Shown: positions 24,920-43,383, counted from the first letter of the stretch. The stretch is DNA of 64,000 bases from Deinococcus frigens DSM 12807 (GCF_000701425.1 NZ_JNIW01000001.1:62001-126000), one strand, 5' to 3'. Program-made: numbers and translations. The notes: generated by a model from the letters alone, not told the origin.

Positions 24920-25708
24920 GTGAATGGCCTGCCTCCTCTTGATCTGAAGTCCGTGCCGGGTGTCCTGGGCCGCATCGTGCAGGAGCGGGCCGGGGATTAC
25001 CAGCAGGCCAGCCCGGACCTCGGCCCCGCGCGCCCCGCCGCCCGCCGTTTCGAGGCGGCGCTGCGCGGCCCGGTGCTGGCCCTGATCGCCGAGGTCAAGC
25101 GCGCCAGCCCCAGCCAGGGCGCGATTGCCCCGCTGGACCCGGCGGCGGCGGCGCGCGCCTACGAGACGGGCGGCGCGTCCGCCATCAGCGTGCTGACCGA
25201 ACCCCGCCATTTCGACGGCAACCCGCAGGCGCTGCACAGCGTGCTGGGCGCGGTGGGGTTGCCTGTCCTGCGAAAGGACTTCGTGGTCCACCCCGCCATG
25301 CTGCGCGAGGCCGCCGAATGGGGCGCGGCGGCGGCGCTGCTGATGGTCAGCGTGCTGGGCGCGGCGACGGGCGCGTATCTGCACCTGGCCCACCACCTGG
25401 GGCTGGACGCCCTGGTGGAAGTCCACGACGAGGCCGAGCTGGAGGTGGCGCTGGCCGCCGGGGCGCGCATCATCGGCGTCAACAACCGCGATCTGACCAC
25501 CCTGAACATCGATCTGGCGGTCAGTCCGCGCCTGATCCGGCTGGCCCGGCAACGCGGGTTTTCCGGCGTCCTGGTGGCCGAGAGCGGCTACCGCAGCCCG
25601 CAGCAGATCGCGCAGATTCGTGGGCGGGCCGACGCCGTGCTGGTGGGCAGCAGTCTGGCGGGCAGCGGCAATCTGGAGACGGCGGCGCGGGACTTGATGG
25701 CTCCTTAG
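24920..25708 (+). CDS. trpC: Indole-3-glycerol phosphate synthase
   Basis: The product is 262 aa from the GTG at 24920; the frame is open far upstream into the hpt region, which is not coding on this strand. TIM-barrel motifs are visible: IAEVKRASPSQG (catalytic Glu and Lys), LTEPRHFDG, LRKDFVVHP (catalytic Lys), VEVHDEAELE, IGVNNRDLTTL and VAESGYRSPQQI. It closes the indole ring in tryptophan synthesis. It lies about 35 kb from trpEGD in this window, so the pathway genes are split. Confidence 0.95.
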   Translation: MNGLPPLDLKSVPGVLGRIVQERAGDYQQASPDLGPARPAARRFEAALRGPVLALIAEVKRASPSQGAIAPLDPAAAARAYETGGASAISVLTEPRHFDGNPQALHSVLGAVGLPVLRKDFVVHPAMLREAAEWGAAAALLMVSVLGAATGAYLHLAHHLGLDALVEVHDEAELEVALAAGARIIGVNNRDLTTLNIDLAVSPRLIRLARQRGFSGVLVAESGYRSPQQIAQIRGRADAVLVGSSLAGSGNLETAARDLMAP

Positions 25709-26033
25709 CGCGGGGAAGGAGGAGTGGGCCTTGCCCGCCTTCAGAGCAGTGGTCCACAGAGCTGTTCGCTGTCGACCGAAGGGGGCGGGCGAGCGTCCAC
25801 CTGGGGAGGAAGGGCGGCCTCCCGGGCGGCTGTCCACGACGGCAGTCTGTGCTGCCCAGGACAGTGAGTGAGTTTTGCCGGGCATTGAAGAGACTGAAAG
25901 CAGCAGCGGTCTGTTTTCTGACGCTGTCATTCGGACCAATGCCCTCAGCGCTTTCCCCGCCACTGACGGTCTCGGGGTGTCTGCTGAGGTACCCAGGCTG
26001 ACCCGGCCTGCGGGGTACACTGCCCCTCAGACC
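25709..26033. other. Intergenic region between trpC and the histidine kinase
   Basis: No gene or RNA that I can support. The last bases include TACACT, 12 bases before the kinase ATG, a possible promoter. The kinase reading frame is open back to 25875 but carries no start signal there. Confidence 0.4.
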
Positions 26034-27185
26034 ATGTCCAGCACCGATGTCCAGACTGTCTTTGTGGTCTCCGCCGACCGCGACCGCGCCTCGCAGCTTG
26101 CGCCGCTGCTCACGCAGGCTGCGGTGGTGCACGTTGCCGACGCCGAAACCCTGCTGCGCGAGGCACATGTCCAGCCGCCTGCCGTGGCGCTGCTGTACAC
26201 CGATCTGCCGGGGGTGCCACTTGCCCAGGTGCTGCCCATACTGCGCCAGCGCGCCGAACTGGCCGGGACCCAGTGGCTGGCGGTGGGCACGCGCGGCCTG
26301 GGCGCGCTGCTGTCTGCCGGGGCCGACGCGCTGATCAGCGACACCACCGCCCCCAATGCGCTGGCCTTGCAGGTCGGCAACATGCTGGCCCGGGCGCGGC
26401 AGCATCACGATCTGCATGGCCGGGTGGCTGCCCTGCAACGCCGCAGCGACGGCTGGGAACACGAGGAACGGGTGCGCGATCAACTGGTCCACATGCTGGT
26501 GCATGACCTGAAAAACCCGATTGCCGCCGTGATGGGCCTGCTGGAAATCGTGCAGGACGACGCCCGCGTCCCCGACGACTCCCGCGAACTCTTAAAAGTG
26601 GCCCGCGACGAGAGCCAGCACCTGCTGCATCTGGCGGTCAACATGCTCGATATCCGCAAGATCCAGGCGGGCAAGATGAACCTGCGGCGCGAGCTGATGT
26701 TCTCGCCGATGTTCGGGGAAGTGCTGACCCTGGCCTGCGGCGACGTGGGCAGCGGCCTGCACGACCGCGTGGTCCGCACGGACGTGGAGAGCAACCTCAG
26801 CCCGGCCAGCGCCGACCCGGAAATCCTGCGCCGGGTGATGGCCAACCTGATCAGCAACGCCATGAAGCACACCACCGGCGGCGGCCACATCGCCGTCACG
26901 GTGCGCGCCATCCGGGACGCCGTGCAGATTGGCGTGCAGGACGACGGCGAGGGCATTCCCGAGGAAGACATCCCCAACCTGTTCGCCGCCTTCGAGCAGT
27001 CGCGCCTGACCCTGCACGGGCGTTTCGACACCGGCATGGGCCTGGCCTTTTGCAAACTGGCCGTCGAGGAACACGGCGGCACCATCGGCGTGCAGTCCGA
27101 GCGCGGCCACGGGGCCACCTTTACCTTCTCGCTGCCGCTGGCCCACGATGCCGACGATGACGATTTCGTGGAACTGGTGAACTGA
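26034..27185 (+). CDS. Sensor histidine kinase with degenerate receiver-like N-terminus
   Basis: The product is 383 aa. Residues 5-120 look like a CheY-type receiver ([14 protein letters not shown], then [12 protein letters not shown]), but the position expected for the phospho-acceptor Asp appears to be Tyr. The H-box LVHDLKNP has H157. The ATPase domain shows the N-box [10 protein letters not shown], the G1 box [10 protein letters not shown] and the G2 region [16 protein letters not shown]. No membrane segment is visible, so it is a cytoplasmic kinase. No response regulator gene is adjacent. Confidence 0.85.
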   Translation: MSSTDVQTVFVVSADRDRASQLAPLLTQAAVVHVADAETLLREAHVQPPAVALLYTDLPGVPLAQVLPILRQRAELAGTQWLAVGTRGLGALLSAGADALISDTTAPNALALQVGNMLARARQHHDLHGRVAALQRRSDGWEHEERVRDQLVHMLVHDLKNPIAAVMGLLEIVQDDARVPDDSRELLKVARDESQHLLHLAVNMLDIRKIQAGKMNLRRELMFSPMFGEVLTLACGDVGSGLHDRVVRTDVESNLSPASADPEILRRVMANLISNAMKHTTGGGHIAVTVRAIRDAVQIGVQDDGEGIPEEDIPNLFAAFEQSRLTLHGRFDTGMGLAFCKLAVEEHGGTIGVQSERGHGATFTFSLPLAHDADDDDFVELVN

Positions 27186-27510
27186 CGGCGGCGCGGGCAA
27201 AGCTGCTGATCCGGTGGCACCCCCTGTTGCGATGGCCAGGAGCCGGGCCTCTCCCCAGCTTGCTGCTCCGGGCCTCGTGACCATCCAGCAGCCCGCGCCG
27301 TGGCGGCCTTCCCGCGTTCTGATAGAGAAGAGTCCGGCGGCGCTCAACAGGGTCAAAGAACCGCGCCCGCTGGGCGTAAACGTGGTAAAACAGAGGGGTA
27401 ACATAACCCACCCGTCTCATTCGTTTGCCTCTCTTTTTTTGATGCTGCTCGTGCTGTTTTTCACGAGTTGTCTGGGATCAGGGAAAACCGGGGCACAAAG
27501 GAGCATCGTT
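27186..27510. other. Leader region upstream of nuoA
   Basis: No gene that I can support. The nuo promoter probably lies here; TAACAT at about 27399-27404 is one candidate -10 box. A Shine-Dalgarno AAAGGAG is at 27497-27503. In-frame ATG 27442 and GTG 27451 give an alternative, longer NuoA. Confidence 0.45.
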
Positions 27511-27870
27511 ATCGAATACCTCAACTTCGTGATCATGTTACTGGTGGCCGTGGGCATCGGTGTGCTGGCCGTCATCGTCAGCGCCATCCTGGGGCCAAAA
27601 AAAGCCACCCGCGCCAAGCTGATGGCCTACGAATCCGGCAACGACCCGGAAGGCGGCGGCGTCGGCACCGGCCAGCGCTTCCCGGTGCATTTCTATCTGG
27701 TGGCGATGCTGTTCATCGTCTTCGACATCGAGACCGCCTTTTTTTACCCGCTGGCGGTGGCCTACCAGAAATTGATTCCCTTCGCCTTTTTCGAGGCCCT
27801 AACCTTCGTGCTGCTGCTGCTGGTGGGCTACGTGTACGTGCTGAAAAAGCGGGTGCTGGAATGGGCGTAA
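27511..27870 (+). CDS. nuoA: NADH-quinone oxidoreductase subunit A
   Basis: The mature core is about 119 aa, the normal NuoA length: three membrane helices, with [11 protein letters not shown] and [14 protein letters not shown] as family signatures. The start is uncertain. AAAGGAG (27497-27503) has no ATG, GTG or TTG at the usual distance, and ATC at 27511 is at seven bases and gives the expected N-terminus. The alternative ATG at 27442 adds 23 residues with no Shine-Dalgarno. NuoA is part of the membrane arm of complex I and is the first gene of the operon. Confidence 0.85.
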   Translation: MEYLNFVIMLLVAVGIGVLAVIVSAILGPKKATRAKLMAYESGNDPEGGGVGTGQRFPVHFYLVAMLFIVFDIETAFFYPLAVAYQKLIPFAFFEALTFVLLLLVGYVYVLKKRVLEWA

Positions 27871-27880
27871 GCGCTGTGCG

Positions 27881-27960
27881 CCGTCTAACCGTCAAACCGT
27901 CTAACGGTCTAACGGCTAAAGATGGTGCGCTTAGACCGTTAGACCTTTTGACCTTTAGCC
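27881..27960. repeat. Hairpin element of 8-bp tandem units (copy 1, nuoA-nuoB)
   Basis: The left arm is five consecutive 8-bp units close to TCTAACCG/TCTAACGG. The right arm 27931-27960 is the inverted counterpart of 27883-27912. The 130-bp nuoA-nuoB gap is otherwise empty, apart from ACGGAGG before nuoB. Related elements lie at 33216-33295 and 59983-60015. Confidence 0.7.
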
Positions 27961-28000
27961 CTGCACCGGACTTGAAAAGCCGTGAAACGGAGGTGCCATC

Positions 28001-28524
<524 letters not shown>

Positions 28525-28537
<13 letters not shown>

Positions 28538-29367
28538 CGGGCAAAAACGACGGACAGAAGGTCACGTCAGAAGCCGAGCGGCTGACCGGGCCGGACGCGG
28601 GCAGGCAATCCTCGCCGGATCAGGCCCAGGTGAAACCAGCACAGATCGTTGTCCGCGCCGATCCGCCCGCGATCACGGTCACACCGAATCCGGCCCTGCC
28701 CGTAACCGTGGAGGTCACGCAGGGCGGCGCGGCGGTGGGCCGGATGCCTGTCGCCGCCCCCACACCGCCCGCTGACCCGCGCGACGTGACTGGCTTGATG
28801 GCCGAACTGGGATTGACCGAGGACGACTCGGCGGAACCCACCGCCCTCGTTCTGCCAGAGCGGCTGCGCGAGGTGGCCCAGGCCCTCAAGGCACGCGGTT
28901 TCATGTTGATGGACACGGTGGGCCTGGATTACCTGACCTACACCCAGCCCCGGCCCAAGCGGTTTGCCGTGCTGCACAACATTTACCACCCGCGCGACCA
29001 CCGCCGCCTGTTCCTGCGGGTGTGGCTGGATGAGGGGCAGCCGCTGGACAGCCTCTACCCGGTCTGGAAGGCCGCCAATTACCTGGAGCGCGAGGTTTAT
29101 GACCTGATGGGCGTGGAATTCGTGGGGCATCCAGACCTCCGCAAGGTACTGACCCCGGACGATCTGGAAGGCCACCCGCTGCGCAAAGATTTCCCGCTGG
29201 GCGAGACGCCCACGCTGTTCCGCGACGGGCGCTTTCTGGATCCCGCCGCCTTCCGTGCGGGCGTGACCGGGCAGCAGTCCGGCCTGACCGGCTACCGGGG
29301 AGAACTGCGGCGCGGGCGCGGCGAGGACCGCCTGCCCCCGGTGATGCCGGAGGGGGGACCGAAGTGA
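28525..29367 (+). CDS. nuoC: NADH-quinone oxidoreductase subunit C, with long N-terminal extension
   Basis: The product is 280 aa. The conserved part starts near residue 95 ([17 protein letters not shown]) and contains [14 protein letters not shown] and [15 protein letters not shown] with [20 protein letters not shown]. The first ~90 residues are proline-, alanine- and valine-rich and look disordered; they are not in typical NuoC. The start ATG lies inside nuoB, suggesting coupling. It is part of the peripheral arm beside NuoD. Confidence 0.95.
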
Positions 29368-29407
29368 TGGGCGAGCCAGTTCTGGGCCGTCCCCAAGGAG
29401 GTTTGAC

Positions 29408-30735
<1,328 letters not shown>

Positions 30736-30739
<4 letters not shown>

Positions 30740-31104
30740 ATACTCTCAGGCAGTCGCTGGCAGGAAAATTTCTAAGTGTAGGCATTCTTTTGGTATTTAT
30801 TTATCCTGCTGACTCTTTGGCACAAACAGAATCAGGAGCGCAGAAGTGGGAATATTCAATTATGACATTTGTTACTGCACTGATAAAAAACTACAACTTA
30901 CGCTTTCCAGATAAAAGCTTCAATGCTATAGATTTAAATGAGCTAGGTGAAAAGTTAATAGGACGTCAAATTAGCAAAGAAGAGTCTATTTTAGGATTAA
31001 TCATGAGTAATATCGGAAATCAGGGCTGGAAATTGGTAAAAGTTGTTAATGATCATGGAACCTTAGACAGTACGCAGTATTTCTTCAAAAGGCCGAAGCA
31101 ATGA
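30736..31104 (+). CDS. Secreted DUF4177-like protein inserted in the nuo operon
   Basis: The product is 122 aa. Residues 1-29 form a Sec-type signal (basic [11 protein letters not shown], then [14 protein letters not shown], probable cleavage after ADSLA). The mature part reads KWEYSIMTF near its start, then [14 protein letters not shown] and YFFKRPK, the pattern W-x-Y...LG-x-x-GW-x-LV...FKRP seen in DUF4177-type proteins. The gene and the 118 bp after it are clearly AT-rich compared with both neighbours. It overlaps nuoD by four bases, so it would be co-translated. It is not a known complex I subunit, and acquisition by transfer is the simplest reading. Confidence 0.7.
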
Positions 31105-31222
31105 TTCAAGTTTCTGTCAGGCAATGTTTAAAGATGCATTCAGGTTGCTATCAATATCATAGGGGATTTTTTGCTTGTGGTAGCCAAGATAATAATGTAT
31201 TTCGCTCGTCAGGAGAATCAGG

Positions 31223-31845
31223 TTGACCTATTTCGCCGATAAACAATCCCTCGTCGCGGATATTTTCTCGCGTTACCCCGATTCCCCGCAGGGCCGCCGC
31301 AGCGCGCTGATGCCCCTGCTGCGCGAGGTGCAGGACGCCGAAGGTTTTGTGAACGGGACGCGCCTGGATGAAATCGCGGCCCTGTGCGGCACCACCGCCA
31401 CCGAGGTCCGCAGCGTCATGAGCTTTTATTCCACGTACCACACGCTGCCCACTGGCAAGTATCACCTTCAGGTGTGCAGCACGGTGATGTGTTCGCTGGC
31501 CGGGTCCGACGAGCTGTGGGACCATCTGGTGGAAACGCTGGACGTGCAGCCGGGCGAGGTTTCCCCCGATGGGCGGTTCAGCGTGCAGAAGGTGGAATGC
31601 CTCGGCTCGTGCGGCACCGCGCCCATGATGCAGATCAACGACGACGGCTACTACGAGAACGTCACTCCCAGCAAATGCGCCCGCATCCTGGAATCGCTGC
31701 ATGCGGACCTTCAGCCGCTGCCCGACAATCCGGTTCCTGTGACCGTCAACGCCGAGGGCCGTCAGGTGCTGGCAAGCGGCGAGGCGATCGGGGCCAGCAT
31801 CACCGGCCTGGGCCAGCTCCCGCCTATCACCCCAGGAGGTGAAGC

Positions 31846-31849
<4 letters not shown>
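31223..31849 (+). CDS. nuoE: NADH-quinone oxidoreductase subunit E
   Basis: The product is 208 aa. The 2Fe-2S ligands are CSTVMC (C-x4-C) and [10 protein letters not shown] (C-x3-C), centre N1a. The start is a TTG at 31223 with AGGAG seven bases upstream. The SD and TTG directly follow the AT-rich stretch of the inserted gene. It overlaps nuoF by four bases. Confidence 0.96.
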
Positions 31850-33201
<1,352 letters not shown>

Positions 33202-33215
33202 TTCGCCGCGCTCAT

Positions 33216-33295
33216 CGTCTAAAAGTCAAAACGTCTGACCGTCTAACCGCTCTCTTTTTTGCCTTTAGACCTTTAAACGGTTTGACGGTTAGACG
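33216..33295. repeat. Hairpin element of 8-bp tandem units (copy 2, nuoF-nuoG)
   Basis: The left arm 33216-33246 is four 8-bp units (TCTAAAAG, TCAAAACG, TCTGACCG, TCTAACCG). The right arm 33265-33295 is its inverted counterpart, 24 of 31 positions complementary. The loop holds TCTCTTTTTTG. This fills the 112-bp nuoF-nuoG gap. Confidence 0.75.
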
Positions 33296-33313
33296 CGCCG
33301 CTGGAGGCGCACT

Positions 33314-36639
<3,326 letters not shown>

Positions 36640-36719
36640 GATGGATGGCTTCGTGCGTTCCGTTTCCTCTCCCCAATCCGCTTTGACCTCTCCACCCTCA
36701 CCCCCCGAAGGAGTTCCAT

Positions 36720-37256
36720 ATGGGCGTTCTTGACATTGCCAAGGGCATGGGCCTGACGCTGGGCAAGCTGTTCCAGAAGCCCGTGACCGTCAGTTACCCG
36801 GAAGAGCGGGCCACCCTGCAACCGCGTTTCCGGGGGCGGCACGTCCTGACGCGCCACCCCGGCACCGGTCTGGAGAAGTGCATCGGCTGTTCGCTGTGCG
36901 CCGCCGCCTGCCCGGCCTACGCCATCTACGTGGAGGCCGCCGAGAACGATCCGGCCTCGCCCCACAGCCCCGGCGAGCGCTACGCCAAGGTCTACGAGAT
37001 CAATATGCTGCGCTGCATCTTCTGCGGCATGTGCGAGGAAGCCTGCCCCACGGGCGCGGTAGTCATGGGCAACGAGTTTGAAATGGCCGACTACCGTTAC
37101 GGCGACTTCGTGTACGCCAAGGAAGACATGCTGGTGGGCGTGACCGGATCAATTCCCCAGCGCCGCGAGGCTGCCAAGAGTGGCAAGCCCGTCCGCCTGG
37201 GCTTCCAGTTGGACGGCCCGCCACGCGCGGAACTGGAGGGGGTGGAGTATCCGTGA
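36720..37256 (+). CDS. nuoI: NADH-quinone oxidoreductase subunit I
   Basis: The product is 178 aa. Two 4Fe-4S motifs are present: [12 protein letters not shown] and [12 protein letters not shown] (centres N6a and N6b). The RBS GAAGGAG precedes the ATG. An 80-bp gap without features separates it from nuoH. Confidence 0.97.
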   Translation: MGVLDIAKGMGLTLGKLFQKPVTVSYPEERATLQPRFRGRHVLTRHPGTGLEKCIGCSLCAAACPAYAIYVEAAENDPASPHSPGERYAKVYEINMLRCIFCGMCEEACPTGAVVMGNEFEMADYRYGDFVYAKEDMLVGVTGSIPQRREAAKSGKPVRLGFQLDGPPRAELEGVEYP

Positions 37257-37335
37257 ATTGCTTGAATAAGGGTCAAAAATCTGGATATTTGAATGCTCCA
37301 TCTGCTCCTCTACGGCAAGCCAAAGGCGGCCCCCA

Positions 37336-37976
<641 letters not shown>

Positions 37977-37977
<1 letters not shown>

Positions 37978-38279
37978 TGGTTCCAACGAGTTATTACATT
38001 GCCCTGTCGGGCATTCTTTTTGCCCTGGGCATGATCGGCGTGCTGACCCGCCGCACCGCGATCATGGTCTTCCTGAGCGTGGAGCTGATGCTGAACGCCG
38101 CCAACATCGCGCTGGTGGCCTTTGCCCGCTCGTGGGGAGACCTGACCGGGCAGACCGCCGTATTTATCGTGATGACCCTGGCCGCCGCCGAGGTGGCGAT
38201 TGGCCTCGCCATCATCGTCGCCATCTTCCGCAAGCGCGAGACCACCAACGTGGACGATCTCGCGGCGATGAAAGGCTGA
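37977..38279 (+). CDS. nuoK: NADH-quinone oxidoreductase subunit K
   Basis: The product is 100 aa with three helices. It contains [16 protein letters not shown] and [19 protein letters not shown], with the two buried glutamates used in proton transfer. It abuts nuoL without a gap. Confidence 0.96.
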
Positions 38280-40223
38280 GTGGCGAGCGTGTTGCCCCTT
38301 CTGTATCTGCTTCCGCTGCTGCCTTTAATCGGCTTCGCCCTGCTGATGGTCTTCCCGCGCCTGTTCCCCGGCAAGTCGGGCGGCTGGCTGGCGACTGGTT
38401 TAATTGGCGCGGCCTTTGTCGTCGCCGTCCTGCGCTACCTGGGCCAGGGCGACACTCCCGCACAGGAAACGCTGTGGACGTGGCTGCCCAATATGGCGCT
38501 GAATGCCAATCTGAGCGTCGGCTTCTATCTGGATCAACTGAGCGCGTTGATGGCTCTCATCATCACGGGGATCGGCTTCCTGATTCACCTGTATTCCATC
38601 AGCTACATGGGCCACGACGCCAGATTCACGCGTTTCTTCGCCTTCCTGAATTTCTTTGTCGCCATGATGCTGATTCTGGTGCTGGCCGACTCCTACCCGC
38701 TGATGTTCGTCGGCTGGGAGGGCGTGGGGACCGCCTCTTACCTGCTGATCGGCTTCTGGTTCAGCGGGCGCGGCAGCGAGTCCAGCGATAAGGATCTGCG
38801 GGCGGCGGGCGAGCAGGAGGGCGTCAACAATTCCAACGCAGCCCGCAAGGCGTTCATCATGAATCGCATCGGCGATCTGGGCTTCATGCTGGGCATGTTC
38901 CTGCTATATAAGCTGTACGGTACCCTCAGCATTCCCGAACTGGCGACGCGGGTGGAAGGCGTGAATGTCGCCACCGCCGGAGTGGAGCTGGCCTGCCTGT
39001 TCCTGCTGGTGGGCGCAATCGGCAAGAGCGGTCAGTTGCCGCTGACCACCTGGCTGCCCGACGCGATGGCGGGGCCGACGCCAGTTTCCGCGTTGATCCA
39101 CGCCGCCACGATGGTCACGGCGGGCGTGTACCTGATCACGCGCAGCCACTTCCTGTACGAACTGGCCCCGAATGCCTCCTTGTGGGTGGCCTGGGTGGGA
39201 GGATTGACCGCGCTGTACGGCGCGCTGGCGGCTCTCAACCAGCACGACATCAAGAAGATTCTGGCCTTTTCCACCGTCTCGCAACTGGGCTACATGTTCC
39301 TGGCGGTGGGCGTGGGTGCGTACTCGGCGGGCGTGTTCCATCTGCTGAGCCACGCCTTTTTCAAGGCGCTGCTGTTCCTGGCGGCGGGCGCGGTAATTCA
39401 CGCCCTGCACAACGAACAGGACGTGCGGCGCATGGGCGGGATGCGGAAGTTCATGCCATTCACACACATCGTTTCCGCCGTGGGCGTCCTCGCCATCAGC
39501 GGCATTCCGATCTGGAGCGGCTTCTTTTCCAAGGACGCGATTCTGGCCGCCGCCTTCGAGACGCAGCCGTTGCTGTACCTGATCGGATTGATCGTGGCGC
39601 TGCTGACCGCCTTCTACATGGGCCGCTGGTACTTCCTGGTGTGGCGCGGCCAGTACCGGGGAGCAGAGGCCACGGGCGTCGCTCACCCGCATGAGGCCGA
39701 TACCATCACCAAGATTCCGCTGGGCATCCTGGCGGCTGGGGCCACGCTGATCGGCTTCCTGAACATTCCCACCTTCCTGGGCGGCGGCCACGCCTTTGAC
39801 AGCTACCTGGGCCGCGCCATCCCGCAGGAGGCGCATGAAATCCTGCCCTCTACCGAGTGGAGCCTGACCATTTTCGCCGTGCTGGCGGGCGTGGTGGGGC
39901 TGGGCTGGGCGTACCTTCAGCACCGCGCCAAAAAACTGGACAATGGCCCGCTGGGACAGTTCAGCAGTAGCGCTCTGTATCTGGACAATGTTTACGACGG
40001 TCTGGTGGCCGCACCCAGTCGGGGGATTGCCGGGGCGCTGGATACGGTGGACCGGGGAACCGACGGCCTGATCGGGAGCATTGCCAGCAACGCGGCGGCT
40101 CCCGGCGGCCTGTTTACCCTGTGGCAGAGCGGCTTTGTGCGGGCCTACGCAGTCAGCATGTTGCTGGGAACGGCGGCGATTATTGGGTACTGGGCGCTGA
40201 AGATGGTGGGGAGTGGCGCGTGA
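38280..40223 (+). CDS. nuoL: NADH-quinone oxidoreductase subunit L
   Basis: The product is 647 aa, an antiporter-like subunit. Key parts are FVGWEGVGTASYLLIGFW (conserved Glu), KSGQLPLTTWLPDAMAGPTPVSALIHAATMV (in 38-39 kb; shown here as KSGQLPLTTWLPDAM) and HDIKKILAFSTVSQLGYM (Lys). The start is GTG directly after the nuoK stop; a second GTG three codons later is possible. The C-terminal lateral helix region is present. Confidence 0.96.
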   Translation: MASVLPLLYLLPLLPLIGFALLMVFPRLFPGKSGGWLATGLIGAAFVVAVLRYLGQGDTPAQETLWTWLPNMALNANLSVGFYLDQLSALMALIITGIGFLIHLYSISYMGHDARFTRFFAFLNFFVAMMLILVLADSYPLMFVGWEGVGTASYLLIGFWFSGRGSESSDKDLRAAGEQEGVNNSNAARKAFIMNRIGDLGFMLGMFLLYKLYGTLSIPELATRVEGVNVATAGVELACLFLLVGAIGKSGQLPLTTWLPDAMAGPTPVSALIHAATMVTAGVYLITRSHFLYELAPNASLWVAWVGGLTALYGALAALNQHDIKKILAFSTVSQLGYMFLAVGVGAYSAGVFHLLSHAFFKALLFLAAGAVIHALHNEQDVRRMGGMRKFMPFTHIVSAVGVLAISGIPIWSGFFSKDAILAAAFETQPLLYLIGLIVALLTAFYMGRWYFLVWRGQYRGAEATGVAHPHEADTITKIPLGILAAGATLIGFLNIPTFLGGGHAFDSYLGRAIPQEAHEILPSTEWSLTIFAVLAGVVGLGWAYLQHRAKKLDNGPLGQFSSSALYLDNVYDGLVAAPSRGIAGALDTVDRGTDGLIGSIASNAAAPGGLFTLWQSGFVRAYAVSMLLGTAAIIGYWALKMVGSGA

Positions 40224-40316
40224 GGGGGCTGGCGTCTTTGTGCTGGACAAACCTTTTCAACCCTCTCCCGCTGATCTCTAATTCTCACCCTTCACCCCTC
40301 ACCCCGGAGGCCCCCC

Positions 40317-41759
<1,443 letters not shown>

Positions 41760-41760
41760 C

Positions 41761-43218
41761 ATGTTGCAAGCTCCCGATGTCGCCCTTCTTCCACTGCTGC
41801 CCATCCTGCTGGTGCTGGCGGGCGCGCTCCTCAGCACCTTGCTGGGCTTCTGGGTCAGCCGCCGCACGCTGACCGTCATCAACATCGTCACCGTGATCCT
41901 TTCAGGCGCGGGCATGATATTCCTGTGGAATCAGGGCCTGAGTTCGTTCGCTGGAGGCTTGCAGGCCGACAACGCCGCCATTCTGCTGGGGTTGACCATT
42001 CTGGTGGGAACCCTGATGACCCTGCTGGTGTCGCTGGATACGGCGTGGCGGGCGCGGGTCTCGTTCCCCGAATTCGACGCCATGCTGATGTATGCCGTGA
42101 CCGGCTGCCTGCTGATCGTCTTCTCCGGCGACCTGATCGTCATGCTGATCGGCCTGGAGATCATGAGCCTGTCGGGCTACGTCCTCGCCACCTTGCAGGA
42201 CTCGCGCCGCGCCGAAGAATCGGGCCTGAAGTATTTCCTGCTGGGCGCGGCGGGCAGCGCCATCCTGATCTACGGCATCGCCTTCGTCTACGGCGCAACC
42301 GGCAGCCTGAATTACGCCGCGATTGCGGCGAAGGTGGGCAGCGTGAGCAACCTGACGCCCGAGAATACGGGCATTCTAGTGGGCGGCAGTCTGCTGTTGC
42401 TGGCGGGCTTCGCGTTCAAGATCGCCCTGGTCCCCTTTCACCAGTGGACCCCGGACGTGTACAGCGGCGCACCCACCACCGTCTCGCTGTTCCTCAGCAC
42501 GGTGGTCAAGGTGGCGGCGTTTGCCGGAATGCTGCGCGTGTTTGGCGGCGCGCTGGCCGACGCGCCCGGCTGGGCGGGGGTCCTCCAGATTCTGACCGCA
42601 GCCACGCTGATCATCGGCAACACGGCGGCGCTGCTTCAGCTCAATTTCAAGCGGATGATGGCCTACTCGGCGGTGGCCCACACCGGCTTCCTGGCGATGT
42701 GCCTGCTGGGTACGCAGGCGCTGGGCGGCGCGGCGCTGGGCTATTACCTGCTGGTCTACACCTTAATGACCGCCGCCGCCCTGGCCGTGGTGGCCGCCCT
42801 TCAGCGCACCGAGACGGGCTTCGAGATCAACGACATGCGCGGGCTGTATTACCGCCACCCCGGCTACGCCATCGCGCTGTCGGTGTGTCTGGCGTCGCTG
42901 GCAGGTCTGCCGCCCTTCGCGGGCTTCTTCGGCAAGTATCTGGCGTTCCAGGCGGCGTTCCAGAATGGCTACGTGTGGCTGTCGGTGCTGGCCGCCGTGA
43001 CCAGTGTGGCCGCGCTGGTGTACTACCTGCGCCCCGCCATGCTGATGTTCATGCCGGACCGCACGCCCGCGAAGGAATACACGCGCGGCGAGCGTTTCCC
43101 GACCACCCTCACCATCGGACTAGGCGTGGCGGGCGTGACCGTGCTGGGCATCTTGCCGAACGTCTGGTATGGCTGGGTGGCGAATCCGGCCATCTGGCAG
43201 TTGCTGGCCGGGCGCTAG
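41761..43218 (+). CDS. nuoN: NADH-quinone oxidoreductase subunit N
   Basis: The product is 485 aa, the third antiporter-like subunit. It has GLEIMSLSGYVLAT (Glu), SGLKYFLLGAAGSAILIYG (Lys), KIALVPFHQWTPDVYSGAPT and KRMMAYSAVAHTGFL. It starts one base after the nuoM stop and is the last gene of the operon. Confidence 0.96.
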   Translation: MLQAPDVALLPLLPILLVLAGALLSTLLGFWVSRRTLTVINIVTVILSGAGMIFLWNQGLSSFAGGLQADNAAILLGLTILVGTLMTLLVSLDTAWRARVSFPEFDAMLMYAVTGCLLIVFSGDLIVMLIGLEIMSLSGYVLATLQDSRRAEESGLKYFLLGAAGSAILIYGIAFVYGATGSLNYAAIAAKVGSVSNLTPENTGILVGGSLLLLAGFAFKIALVPFHQWTPDVYSGAPTTVSLFLSTVVKVAAFAGMLRVFGGALADAPGWAGVLQILTAATLIIGNTAALLQLNFKRMMAYSAVAHTGFLAMCLLGTQALGGAALGYYLLVYTLMTAAALAVVAALQRTETGFEINDMRGLYYRHPGYAIALSVCLASLAGLPPFAGFFGKYLAFQAAFQNGYVWLSVLAAVTSVAALVYYLRPAMLMFMPDRTPAKEYTRGERFPTTLTIGLGVAGVTVLGILPNVWYGWVANPAIWQLLAGR

Positions 43219-43236
43219 AGGAGAGTTGAGGAGACG

Positions 43237-43262
43237 ACACCGCTTCCGGGCGGTGTTTTTTG
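43237..43262 (+). terminator. Intrinsic terminator of the nuo operon
   Basis: ACACCGC, loop TTCCGG, GCGGTGT, then TTTTTT. A compact GC-rich stem with a U-tract 19 bp after nuoN. Confidence 0.93.
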
Positions 43263-43331
43263 TTGACATCGGTTGACGCCCGATAAAGCCTCCCCGTAGG
43301 CATTCACGCAGGCCGGGTCAGGCCGCGTCCC

Positions 43332-43337
43332 TAGACT
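43332..43337 (+). promoter_or_regulatory. -10 box TAGACT ahead of a 12-codon mini-ORF
   Basis: TAGACT is followed by exactly seven bases and an ATG at 43345, which opens a 12-codon frame that ends at the start of the next gene. Confidence 0.55.
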
Positions 43338-43344
43338 GGATGTT

Positions 43345-43383
43345 ATGTTCAATTTGATTGGCAATCCGGGGTCTTCACCGTGA
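43345..43383 (+). CDS. Leaderless mini-ORF (MFNLIGNPGSSP) coupled to the following gene
   Basis: It has 12 codons and a TGA at 43381-43383. The stop overlaps the GTG start of the downstream gene at 43380 (GTGA), the classic arrangement for translational coupling. The placement of the -10 box seven bases before its ATG suggests the transcript begins at this ATG. It could instead be chance, with the gene starting at GTG 43380 or 43386 by another route. The peptide has no runs of one amino acid, so it does not look like an attenuator peptide. Confidence 0.4.
   Translation: MFNLIGNPGSSP

Noticed and set aside
27442..27510. Lipoprotein-like signal (MLLVLFFTSCLGSG) in front of NuoA
   Set aside because: It has no ribosome-binding site and NuoA is not a lipoprotein; the resemblance is probably chance.
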